Positions 1 to 6,808 of a stretch of DNA of 64,000 nucleotides are shown piece by piece (the first letter of the stretch is position 1; each line of letters opens with the position of its first letter). Made by a program: the position numbers and the translations under genes. Source of the DNA: Gemmataceae bacterium (GTDB lineage Bacteria > Planctomycetota > Planctomycetia > Gemmatales > Gemmataceae); assembly GCA_901538445.1 (NCBI GenBank), contig LR594585.1:248001-312000 (forward strand). Direction: 5' to 3'. Below the pieces are notes generated by a model. That model was given only the letters and a program-made list of their open reading frames with translations, did not search any database and was not told the origin of the DNA.

Positions 1-108
1 CACCCCCCGCTCACGGTCGAGTACGAGGTGAGCGACGCCGACTGCCGCGTCGTCATCCTGGCCGTGTGGGACACGGCCCTCGGCCGCCCCGCGCCGACCG
101 GCTCCTGA
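1..108 (+). CDS. C-terminal end of an unidentified protein (partial)
   Basis: An open frame enters from the left edge and ends with TGA at 106-108, giving 35 residues that begin HPPLTVEYEVSDADCRVVI. The start lies outside the window. The alternating hydrophobic pattern (VEYEV, RVVILAVWD) looks like the last two beta strands of a small alpha/beta fold such as those of RelE/ParE-type toxins, but too little is present to claim that. Reading frame and GC-rich third positions fit a real gene. Confidence 0.45.
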   Translation, partial: HPPLTVEYEVSDADCRVVILAVWDTALGRPAPTGS

Positions 109-171
109 GGGCGTCGCGAGCGCCCCGCCCCGCGGGTATGATGGGTGGTGAGTACCCGCACGGGAGAAGCC

Positions 172-615
172 ATGTCGATCACGATCACCGACCCGGCGCT
201 CTTCGCTCGCTGGGCCGAGATGCGCGGCGTCATCGAGTTGAAAGATCCCAGTGGCAACGTCGTGGGTCGAATCCAGACGACGTGGCCCGCGGCATTTCCC
301 AAGGACGCACGAGAGTATTACCTCGACCACATTTCAGACCCAGACCTCCTCGCCAAGTTCGAGGGCGTCGGCGAACCAGTTATTGTTTTTGATTCGCAGG
401 GGTACAACATCGGGCGGTTTGAGCGAATGTGGCACGGCAAGTCGCCAACCGGCCTCAGCACACCGCTTTGGGATCTTGACCTCGAGCGGCGGAGCAAGGC
501 AGCGCGGAATCAGAAGGGATACACCCTCGCTGAAGTTTGGAAAATCATCTACGAGAAGTACGTTGGCGATGAGGTCGAACCGTTGATTGTGTTGGCATGT
601 CAGAATACGGAGTGA
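172..615 (+). CDS. Hypothetical protein, 147 aa
   Basis: No family was recognised. The ATG at 172 is preferred over an in-frame GTG at 145 because a purine-rich GGGAGAAG sits just before it. The protein begins MSITITDPALFARWAEMRG and has a strand-rich N-terminal part (IELKDPSGNVVGRI), then a middle section ending in a lysine/arginine-rich helix. No signal peptide or membrane segment is seen. Its codon use is more AT-tolerant than that of its neighbours from about 260 on, as for other small accessory genes here. The N-terminal pattern resembles short planctomycete proteins paired with small toxins, but this is only an impression. Confidence 0.6.
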   Translation: MSITITDPALFARWAEMRGVIELKDPSGNVVGRIQTTWPAAFPKDAREYYLDHISDPDLLAKFEGVGEPVIVFDSQGYNIGRFERMWHGKSPTGLSTPLWDLDLERRSKAARNQKGYTLAEVWKIIYEKYVGDEVEPLIVLACQNTE

Positions 616-648
616 TCGTTGGCAAAGTTCACCGGAGAGATTTGCCCC

Positions 649-1479
649 ATGTCGCGCTCGCTCCTGGTCCCCCTCGTCGGCGTCGCTCTCGTGCCCGTTC
701 TCGTGGCGGCACCGGACGCACCCGCGACGCCGGCGGACCTCGTCGTCGTGCAGAAGGGGACGCTGCCGATCATCGTGTCGGCCCCGCACGGCGGCCGGAA
801 GAAGGTGCCCGACGTCCCCGAGCGCGTCGGCACCGGCGTCGCCCAGTTCGCCACCGTGCTCGACGCGAACACCGATCTGATCGCGGAGCGGTTCTCCGCC
901 GAACTCGAAAAGCTCCTCGACGGCAAGCCGTGGCTCGTGGTCGCCCGGTTCGAGCGGAAGTACCTCGACGTGAACCGGCCCCGCGAGCAGGCCTACGAGT
1001 CGGACAAGGCGAAACCGTACTACGACGCCTACCACGAGCCGCTCGAAGCCGCGTGCAAGGCGGTGAAAGCGAAGTTCGGCCGCGGGCTCTTACTCGATGT
1101 CCACGGCCAGGGCGAGTTCAAGGACGCGATCTGCCGCGGCACGCAGAACGGCAAGACGGTCACGCTGTTGAAGGAGCGCGACGGGTGGCGGGGGCTGACG
1201 GGCAAGCGGAGCGTGCTCGGGTTCCTACAGAACCGCGGGTACAAGGTGCTGCCGAGCTGCGACGCGGACGAGAAGACGAAGGAGGAGCCGAAGTTCACCG
1301 GCGGGTACATCGTCGGCACCTACGGCAGCCACACCGGGTACGCGATCGACGCGATCCAGCTCGAGTTCGGCTCGTTCCTGCGGGAACGCGAGAAGGACAA
1401 GTACGCGAAAACCGCGAAGGACCTCGCTGAGGCCGTCGCCGCGTTCTACGACGAGTACCTCAAGGACGCGAAGAAGTGA
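649..1479 (+). CDS. Secreted N-formylglutamate amidohydrolase-like protein
   Basis: The 276-residue product starts at ATG 649, preceded by GGAGAG; an upstream in-frame start at 619 would bury the signal peptide. Residues 1-20 (MSRSLLVPLVGVALVPVLVA) form a signal peptide, so the enzyme is probably periplasmic. The family signatures are visible: SAPHGG near residue 40 and LDVHGQG near residue 150, the metal- and substrate-contacting parts of the N-formylglutamate amidohydrolase fold. That family hydrolyses N-formyl-L-glutamate or related amides; the true substrate here is unknown. The stop codon is the first three bases of a 16-bp palindrome. Confidence 0.75.
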   Translation: MSRSLLVPLVGVALVPVLVAAPDAPATPADLVVVQKGTLPIIVSAPHGGRKKVPDVPERVGTGVAQFATVLDANTDLIAERFSAELEKLLDGKPWLVVARFERKYLDVNRPREQAYESDKAKPYYDAYHEPLEAACKAVKAKFGRGLLLDVHGQGEFKDAICRGTQNGKTVTLLKERDGWRGLTGKRSVLGFLQNRGYKVLPSCDADEKTKEEPKFTGGYIVGTYGSHTGYAIDAIQLEFGSFLREREKDKYAKTAKDLAEAVAAFYDEYLKDAKK

Positions 1480-1492
1480 CACCGCGGTGTCA
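1477..1492. repeat. 16-bp perfect palindrome TGACACCGCGGTGTCA, copy 1
   Basis: The palindrome begins with the stop codon of the amidohydrolase-like gene. An identical copy lies at 3273-3288, where it overlaps the stop codon of the convergent minus-strand gene in mirror fashion. The two copies frame the TIGR04255 cassette (1490-3157). It could act as a bidirectional terminator stem, as a protein site, or be an insertion scar. Confidence 0.7.
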
Positions 1493-1924
1493 TCCTGGTG
1501 GAGGTGAGTACACGATATTCTCGCCGAGCAACTTAGCGACTTCAAGAATTACGTCCGCGAACTTGCGCTTGTCCTTTTCGTAGTCTTCATGGTTGAGTTC
1601 CGGAATCTCGCAGTGCCCTGGTAAATGCTCCGGACCTTCTGCGGGGCGAACCGTGAGGCCCAACCGGTTCAGGTCGGATACCCGAATTCTGCCGATGTGA
1701 TAGTTGTTGCGTTTGCCCTCTTCCACGTGAGCCAAGACCCCGGCGGGATTACCCAAGTAGTACTGCTCTCGGTAGACCGAGAGGCCGTTCACGTCACGCT
1801 GTGACGGCCGCACCGCTGCCTTCTGCACCGGCACCGGCAGCGACGGGTCGTAGTGGCTTGGGTTCTTGAGAATGCGCCGCAGGACATATTCGTCCGGCGA
1901 GATATCGGTCCCGGGCGCGTCCAT
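1490..1924 (-). CDS. Hypothetical protein, third gene of TIGR04255 cassette
   Basis: This 144-residue soluble protein starts MDAPGTDISPDEYVLRRI. It contains a compact block (AAVRPSQRDVNGLSVYREQY) that I recall from small proteins placed after TIGR04255 genes in unrelated bacteria; its function is unknown. It follows the 1932-2354 gene by 7 bp in the same direction, so the two are co-transcribed. The base composition is clearly less GC-rich than the flanking amidohydrolase and sigma-factor genes, which fits horizontal acquisition of the cassette. Confidence 0.65.
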   Translation of the reverse strand: MDAPGTDISPDEYVLRRILKNPSHYDPSLPVPVQKAAVRPSQRDVNGLSVYREQYYLGNPAGVLAHVEEGKRNNYHIGRIRVSDLNRLGLTVRPAEGPEHLPGHCEIPELNHEDYEKDKRKFADVILEVAKLLGENIVYSPPPG

Positions 1925-1931
1925 CGGTTAG

Positions 1932-2354
1932 TTACCAACTGAGGTGTTCGTGCCGCGTAGCCGCACCCTTTCGGTGAACGGTCAGTTCCCCTCGATTGGG
2001 GGATGCGATTTCGAACTCGGCCAGTACGCCGCGCCACTGCCACTCCAAAATGATCGATCCATCTAAAGTCACAACAGCCCTGCTGGGAGGTAGACAACCC
2101 GAACTCCGAAGGCCAGTTGCGATCCTCATTGTGATCGCCAGCAGCGGCCGAGAGGGGGCGGGAGCCCCGTCACCATCCCAGCCGTCCTGCAAGCGGCACA
2201 ACTCGACGATCTGATCAATCGCGCTGGCCCAGTCGGCCGCGGTGCTTTCGTCTCTCAGGCTCGACACGTCATCCTGTGTCGTGTGGTCGATTGGAGGTCG
2301 TGCGAACAGACCGACGCCACGCATCGTGTCGGCAGCCTCTTGTAGTTCGATCAT
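1932..2354 (-). CDS. Hypothetical protein, second gene of TIGR04255 cassette
   Basis: The product has 140 residues from the ATG at 2354, which overlaps the TGA of the upstream gene as ATGA. That coupling decides the start over an in-frame ATG at 2369. The middle holds a LQDGWDGDGAPAP motif followed by a beta-rich half (VVTLDGSIILEWQWRG). This arrangement is common in small uncharacterised proteins next to TIGR04255 genes. No catalytic residues can be named. Translational coupling to 2351-3157 suggests the two products act together. Confidence 0.65.
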   Translation of the reverse strand: MIELQEAADTMRGVGLFARPPIDHTTQDDVSSLRDESTAADWASAIDQIVELCRLQDGWDGDGAPAPSRPLLAITMRIATGLRSSGCLPPSRAVVTLDGSIILEWQWRGVLAEFEIASPNRGELTVHRKGAATRHEHLSW

Positions 2355-3157
2355 GGCATTCTCTCCCACTCGTGTTGCGCCTCGCTTGACGTGAGTGCCG
2401 TGAAGGCGCTCCCAGCCGCTCGGTGTCCGATTTCGAACCCTGCCTGCCAGTCGCGGATGCCCGCTTCACCCACGGGACCGCGGACCGTGGTGCGCAACAC
2501 CAACGAGGACTTTGCGCCGTGCGCGTCCGTCGCGCCTTGTCCAATCGCGATGTGGACTCGCCCTTGCTTCCCAGGCAGGTCGTAGTGCCACTCGCCGCTT
2601 AGCCCTCCCGATGTGAACGGTAGACTACTCGGGGGCGGTGAGAGCAAGCCCGGAATGACTTTGTGCCAGTCGGCTGGGGTCTCCCAGAGCGGCCCCGGGT
2701 CGATTCGATTCACATAGTTGATTTCCCACTGGTTCGGGAGGATGGATCCAAGATTGCGTCCTCGCACGAACTCCTCGAACTGGCTGAAGTACGTCTCAAA
2801 TCCCCGATAAACACCTTCGTAGGATGGGTACTCACCTGATCGACGTTGCCAGTTATAGATGAAACGATTGGGTTGAAGTTGAATGATGCGTTCACCGTCA
2901 GCGGATCGAATTTGTGCCCGGCCTGGTCCAGCAGGGCCGAATTTTAGCAGCACTTGGGGGAACACCCAGGTCGGCGGGTCTTCGAATGACTCGAACTGCT
3001 CCGGTAGAGGGGGCGCGTCGGTCGCTTCGGTCCACTCCGCGGGGGGGAGGCAAGTCTGCCAAAACGCGCCGTAATGGCTACTTGCCATCCTCGGGAGGGT
3101 CATGAACTGAACCCCGAGGATCACCTCAACAACCGGTGGATTCGTGAACTTGGTCAT
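2351..3157 (-). CDS. TIGR04255 family protein
   Basis: The product has 268 residues starting MTKFTNPPVVEVILGVQF; this N-terminal PPVVEVxLGVQF is the hallmark of the sporadically distributed TIGR04255 family. An upstream ATG at 3184 is less likely because the family normally begins right at the conserved motif. A second conserved patch, NRFIYNWQR, lies near residue 100. The biochemical role is unknown; the patchy distribution and association with small partner genes suggest an accessory, perhaps defence, role. It is the first gene of a three-gene operon transcribed leftward. Confidence 0.75.
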   Translation of the reverse strand: MTKFTNPPVVEVILGVQFMTLPRMASSHYGAFWQTCLPPAEWTEATDAPPLPEQFESFEDPPTWVFPQVLLKFGPAGPGRAQIRSADGERIIQLQPNRFIYNWQRRSGEYPSYEGVYRGFETYFSQFEEFVRGRNLGSILPNQWEINYVNRIDPGPLWETPADWHKVIPGLLSPPPSSLPFTSGGLSGEWHYDLPGKQGRVHIAIGQGATDAHGAKSSLVLRTTVRGPVGEAGIRDWQAGFEIGHRAAGSAFTALTSSEAQHEWERMP

Positions 3158-3272
3158 TTCGAAACGTGGCCGCGGCCACCCCACGCCCGAGACGAAGCCC
3201 TACCAGCTAGTGTAGTGCGGCGGACAAGATCGCGCCAGAGGTGGCAGGTCGGAATTGCGATCCACAGCAGAG

Positions 3273-3288
3273 TGACACCGCGGTGTCA
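3273..3288. repeat. 16-bp perfect palindrome TGACACCGCGGTGTCA, copy 2
   Basis: Identical to 1477-1492. Read on the minus strand, it supplies the TGA stop of the 3286-3801 gene, exactly as copy 1 supplies the TGA stop of the plus-strand gene on the other side of the cassette. Confidence 0.7.
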
Positions 3289-3801
3289 CTGCCCGAACCT
3301 GGCCTTGAGGTCGGTGAGGGCGGCGAGGGCGGCTTTCACCTTCGGGTTGTCGCCGACCTTGCCGGCCGGGACCGCGTTGCGGACCGTGTCGATGTCCGCG
3401 GCCGCCAGTGACTGGAGCTCCTTCACGCGCTTGCCCTGCGGCGACTCGGGCGGGATGGTGCGCGCGGCGTCGTCGAGCAGCGGCGCGAGCCCGTCGCGGA
3501 CCACGTCGCCCATGAGCCCCGTGAGTTCCGCCACGCGGTCCGGGTTCTTGTCGTCGGTCGCGGCCCGCTCGACGTAGTTGCCGAGCGTGATGGCGGTCTT
3601 GCGGCACTCCTCGGCCCGCTTCACCGGGTCGGTCGCCGACGACAGGTCGAGCCCGTGGTTCACGAGGTTCTCGACGAGCGTGCGGTTCGACTTGAACAGC
3701 TTCGCCTTGTCCGCGGCCGACAGCGGCGGCACCGGCCCTTGCGCGCCCGCCCAGGCGGCGAGCGTCGCGAAGCAGGTCAGGAGCAGCAGGGCGCGGAACA
3801 C
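3286..3801 (-). CDS. Secreted hypothetical protein of a sigma/anti-sigma operon
   Basis: The product is 171 residues from a GTG at 3801, chosen because CCGAGG lies just upstream and translation then begins with a clear signal peptide (VFRALLLLTCFATLAAWAGAQ). The mature part is helical and charged. Its tail region (AEECRKTAITLGNYVERA and what follows) resembles part of the anti-sigma protein encoded 41 bp upstream, where similar lengths of helix and the words 'rakdL', 'ladL' recur. It may be a periplasmic partner that modulates the anti-sigma factor. No enzyme motif was seen. Confidence 0.65.
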   Translation of the reverse strand: MFRALLLLTCFATLAAWAGAQGPVPPLSAADKAKLFKSNRTLVENLVNHGLDLSSATDPVKRAEECRKTAITLGNYVERAATDDKNPDRVAELTGLMGDVVRDGLAPLLDDAARTIPPESPQGKRVKELQSLAAADIDTVRNAVPAGKVGDNPKVKAALAALTDLKARFGQ

Positions 3802-3842
3802 GGTCGGGCCTCGGTTGGTGTCGGTGTCGTGCGGGTGCGGGG

Positions 3843-4631
3843 TCAGCCGGCCAGGTCCTGCAACTTCTTCTGCCCGAACCGGGCGGTGTCGGCGATCCGC
3901 TCCAGGACCGGCTTGGCGTCGGGCGGCACCTCCCCGCTCGCCTTCTTCACCTCGTCGGCGGCGTGCCCGAGGCGGGCCGCGAGGTCGGCGAGCTGCGCCT
4001 TGCGCTCGGCGGGGGTCGAGCCGGCGTCGGTGGTCAGGTCCTTCGCCCGCGGGACGAGGCCGTCCTTCACCACCCGGTCGAACCACCGGGCGACGTCCTT
4101 GAGTTCGTCCGGACTGGCGATGCGGGCCAGCCCGCGGGCCTCGGCCGAGAGGTCGTCGGCCAGCCCGCCGAGCGCCACGAGCTTCTGCGCCGGCGTCGCG
4201 GCCCTCGCCAGCGCCACGTCGCGCTGCACCATCTTTTCGAGGAACGGGTCGCGGGGGGTCTTCTCGGCGAGGTCCGGTTTCGGGCCGTTCTTCCCGATCG
4301 TGGCCCACGCGCCGAAGGCGACGAGCACCGCCGCGGCGAGCCCGCCAACGAGCGTTGCGTTCTGCTTGACCCAGGCGCGGAGCGTCGCCGGCTCCTCGCG
4401 GGCGACCTCGACCGTCGCGGGCTGCGTGCGGAGCTTCGCGAGCAGCGCGGCCTTCTTGTCGGCCGGGCCGGCGGGGGCCGCCAACTGCGCGACGAGCCCT
4501 TCGAGCCGGCCGGCGAGTTCGGCCCAGGCCCGGCACCCGGCGCAGGCGTCCACGTGCGACCGGAACGCGTCCGGGACGTGCCGCGGGTCCGGCAGCGCAA
4601 GGATCTTGTTCCGGACCGTCTGGCAGTTCAT
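3843..4631 (-). CDS. Anti-sigma factor with zinc-finger (ZAS-like) domain
   Basis: The product has 262 residues from ATG 4631 (MNCQTVRNKILALPDP); in-frame ATGs at 4640 and 4679 lie further upstream, the latter inside a repeat. Near the N-terminus the spacing H-V-D-A-C-A-G-C gives the HxxxCxxC zinc motif of anti-sigma factors. One transmembrane segment (LVGGLAAAVLVAFGAWATI) follows, then a periplasmic helical domain. It lies directly downstream of an ECF sigma-factor gene, so it probably holds that sigma factor at the membrane until signalled. Confidence 0.8.
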   Translation of the reverse strand: MNCQTVRNKILALPDPRHVPDAFRSHVDACAGCRAWAELAGRLEGLVAQLAAPAGPADKKAALLAKLRTQPATVEVAREEPATLRAWVKQNATLVGGLAAAVLVAFGAWATIGKNGPKPDLAEKTPRDPFLEKMVQRDVALARAATPAQKLVALGGLADDLSAEARGLARIASPDELKDVARWFDRVVKDGLVPRAKDLTTDAGSTPAERKAQLADLAARLGHAADEVKKASGEVPPDAKPVLERIADTARFGQKKLQDLAG

Positions 4632-4663
4632 GGCTTCCATCTCGTTCGGCGTCGCGTCTGATT

Positions 4664-4732
4664 TTGGTGGGGCAGGCATTCTTCCCTGCCTCGCAGGTGG
4701 CTGGCGGCAGGCAAGAATGCCTGCCCCACCAA
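4664..4732. repeat. Dispersed palindrome family A (copy 1)
   Basis: Two arms of about 27 nt, TTGGTGGGGCAGGCATTC... and its inverse, are separated by 15 nt. Nearly identical copies lie at 15854-15920 and 22758-22821. It sits between the sigma-factor and anti-sigma genes, so a transcript of the operon would fold into a strong hairpin here, possibly lowering anti-sigma expression relative to sigma. Confidence 0.85.
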
Positions 4733-4743
4733 GCCTGAAACCG

Positions 4744-5400
4744 TTACCCGCTGGCCTCCCCCGTTGCGGCTCCCGGCGGGAGCAACTCCGGGGAGAGCAC
4801 TTTCATCAGTTTCTGTCGCGCCTTAAAAACACGCCACCGTGCGGTCTCTTCGGTGGTGTTCAGAATCTTCGCCACGTCGCGGAAGGACAACTCTTCTTCC
4901 ACCCGGAGGGTGAGGGCCGCCCGGAAGTCTTCGGGCAGCTCCGCCACCGCCCTCGCCACGATCTCCAGTGCCTCGCGGTTCTCGGCGGTCGCTTCGGCGC
5001 TGACCTCTTCTGCGGCGGAGTCCTCGGGCAGTTGCTGCTTCGTGCGCCGGTCGGACCGCTTCTGGTTCACGAAGTTGTTGTGCCCGATGCGGAACACCCA
5101 GGCCCGGAAGTTGCTGCCGGGCCGGAACGACTTCAGCGCTGCAAGTGCCTTCAAGAACGTCTCTTGGGTCAGGTCTTCCGCGGCGTGCCGGTCGCGAGTC
5201 ACGTGGTACAGCCAGCGGTAGAGGCGGTCCCAGTAGCGCTCGACGAGTCGCGCGAACGCCGAGCGGTCGCCGGCCTGGGCGTCGCGGATCCAGTCGGCCT
5301 CCTCCGCGGCTTCCGGTGGGGGAGGGGGGTCGGTGTCCCGGGTCACGCGGCGCTCGGTCCGGCGGGGTGCGGGTTGCGGCGAAGGGGAGAAGTTCACCAT
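4744..5400 (-). CDS. ECF-family RNA polymerase sigma factor
   Basis: The product has 218 residues from ATG 5400 (MVNFSPSPQPAPRR). Region 2 is clear: FARLVERYWDRLYRWLYHVT, then AEDLTQETFLKAL and FRAWVFRIGHNNF. Region 4 has LPEDFRAALTLRVEEELSFR followed by the HTH DVAKILNTTEETARWRVFKA. It directs RNA polymerase to a small regulon. The zinc-finger anti-sigma gene lies immediately downstream. The proline-rich N-terminal extension of about 30 residues is typical of planctomycete ECF factors. An in-frame ATG at 5466 would only add low-complexity sequence. Confidence 0.9.
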   Translation of the reverse strand: MVNFSPSPQPAPRRTERRVTRDTDPPPPPEAAEEADWIRDAQAGDRSAFARLVERYWDRLYRWLYHVTRDRHAAEDLTQETFLKALAALKSFRPGSNFRAWVFRIGHNNFVNQKRSDRRTKQQLPEDSAAEEVSAEATAENREALEIVARAVAELPEDFRAALTLRVEEELSFRDVAKILNTTEETARWRVFKARQKLMKVLSPELLPPGAATGEASG

Positions 5401-5499
5401 ACCCCCGCGGTCGGCCGGTTGTCCAGCGTCTCCCAACGGTTCCGCCGGCCTCGTCGCAGGATACAACGCGGCCCTGCGGAGGGCGTTGGCAAAAACTTT

Positions 5500-5562
5500 G
5501 GCGAACCCTGAGCGCCAGCGAGGGGGTGACGTTCATCCCCTCGCTGGCGCTCAGGGTTCGCC
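5500..5562. repeat. Dispersed palindrome family B (copy 1)
   Basis: Perfect 26-nt arms (GGCGAACCCTGAGCGCCAGC... and inverse) flank an 11-nt loop. Other copies are at 37520-37583 and 59024-59086. It lies upstream of the sigma-factor gene and downstream of the phage head genes, so it could insulate the two transcripts. Confidence 0.9.
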
Positions 5563-5574
5563 AGGAACGCCGAG

Positions 5575-6177
5575 TTACGCCGCGGGAACACGATACGCCG
5601 CCAGGAGTTGCAGCACCCCGGGCGGGAGCGGTTCGCCGGCCGCGAGGCTCCACGGCCACTGCTTCTCGCCGTTCACGTCCACCGCGACCGTCAGCATCTG
5701 GTAGTCCTGGTCCTTGGCGGTCTTCGCGAACCGGTACCAGTGGCCGATCAACTCGCAGAACGCCTGCTTCACGGCGGCCGGCACGGCTCCGGTCGCGGTG
5801 CTGTACACCACCTGGACCGCGGCCGGCCAGTCGTCGCGGTGGGCGAACCGCGGCGGCAGGAACGGCCCGCACACCGACTCGAGGACGCCGCGGTCGGCGT
5901 GGACGACGAACGTGCTCGCGTCGCGGGTCGTTTCACTCCCGAACTGGCGGCTCGCATCGACCTTCAGGCTCGTGACGGACGCGAGCGGGTAGTTGCGGAG
6001 GAACACGAGACTGCGGCCCGCCGGGTGCGTCTCGGTGAACGACCCGCCGGCGAAGTCGCGACTCGTGAACTCGGTGATGAAGGCGTCGGCCGCGTCCATG
6101 AGCCGGGTCAGCAGCGCGTCGTCGGTGGTGCCGGAGACGAGGAGCGAGGTCTTCACGTTGGCGAGGGTGTCGAGCAT
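5575..6177 (-). CDS. Phage gp6-like head-tail connector protein
   Basis: The 200-residue product begins MLDTLANVKTSLLVSGTTDD. It shows the gp6-type layout: an N-terminal helical bundle (DALLTRLMDAADAFITEFTS), a conserved beta block with FLRNYPLASVTSLKVD, and a C-terminal helix (AAVKQAFCELIGHWYRF). Proteins of this type form the ring that joins the portal vertex to the tail in HK97-like phages. It is the last gene of the leftward capsid module. No tail genes follow; the next gene is the bacterial sigma factor. Confidence 0.75.
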   Translation of the reverse strand: MLDTLANVKTSLLVSGTTDDALLTRLMDAADAFITEFTSRDFAGGSFTETHPAGRSLVFLRNYPLASVTSLKVDASRQFGSETTRDASTFVVHADRGVLESVCGPFLPPRFAHRDDWPAAVQVVYSTATGAVPAAVKQAFCELIGHWYRFAKTAKDQDYQMLTVAVDVNGEKQWPWSLAAGEPLPPGVLQLLAAYRVPAA

Positions 6178-6200
6178 GGGTCACCGTTGGTTGGGGACTG

Positions 6201-6280
6201 AAAGGGTGAAGGGGTGAGCGGGTGAAGGGGTGAAAGACGCCCGCGGTCTTTGTCACCCCTTCACCCGCTCACCCCTTCAC
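6201..6280. repeat. Palindrome family F (copy 1)
   Basis: A run of GGGTGAAGGGGTGAGCGGG-type heptads is followed after about 15 nt by its inverse. A second copy lies at 8925-9010. Both sit between genes of the phage head module, where they would interrupt a polycistronic message with strong hairpins. Confidence 0.8.
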
Positions 6281-6284
6281 CGAG

Positions 6285-6656
6285 TCACAGCGTCTTCTTC
6301 TGCTCGCCGATGACGACCGCCAGCGCGACCGACGGGGTCTCGCCGTCGAGGGTGGCGGCGTAGCGGACGTACCGGGCGGTCCGCTCGAACCGGATCACCT
6401 GGAGGTTGTTGGCCGCCGCGACCTCGGCGAACGCGGCCCCGGCGACGGCGGCCCACGACGACCCGGTCGCCGACTCCTCGATGTAGCCAGCGAGCGCGTC
6501 GGCCGTGAACGCGCCGACCTGCTGCACGGCGAAGCACGGCCCGTCGGCCGAGATCATGTCGACGGTCGGGCCGGTGGGGGAACTGGTCTGGGTGCCCGGC
6601 GCGAGGCCGGTGGCGACGAGCGCGGCCGACGCGACGTCGTTCAGTGCGGTGGACAT
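6285..6656 (-). CDS. Small hypothetical protein of the capsid module
   Basis: The product is 123 residues from ATG 6656 (MSTALNDVASAALVATGLAP). The sequence is Ala/Thr/Gly-rich with beta-strand patterns toward the end (VIRFERTARYVRYAATLDG, PSVALAVVIGEQKKTL). This resembles small decoration or fibre-like phage proteins, but no family can be named. It lies between the major capsid and head-tail connector genes in the same direction, separated from each by a palindromic repeat. Confidence 0.6.
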   Translation of the reverse strand: MSTALNDVASAALVATGLAPGTQTSSPTGPTVDMISADGPCFAVQQVGAFTADALAGYIEESATGSSWAAVAGAAFAEVAAANNLQVIRFERTARYVRYAATLDGETPSVALAVVIGEQKKTL

Positions 6657-6670
6657 GGGGACTCCTTCGG

Positions 6671-6808
6671 AGTGGGGATTGGACATTGGGAGTGGGACGT
6701 TGGGAACCGGACCGGACGTTGGAGATTGGAACTGGGGTGTCGGGATCGGGACGACGGGCGGGCGGCTTCCGTCTTCCCAATCTCCCATCCCCAATCCCCA
6801 ACCCCCAC
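6671..6808. repeat. Palindrome family H (copy 1)
   Basis: Left arm heptads such as GGGGATTGGACATTGGGAG pair with the right arm TCCCAATCTCCCATCCCCAA. Related sequence occurs at 8211-8257 (one arm), inside a coding region at 26328-26438, and as the two ends of the element at 34114-34620. Confidence 0.8.

Noticed and set aside
1..108. RelE/ParE toxin remnant
   Set aside because: Only 35 residues are available and the resemblance is limited to strand pattern.
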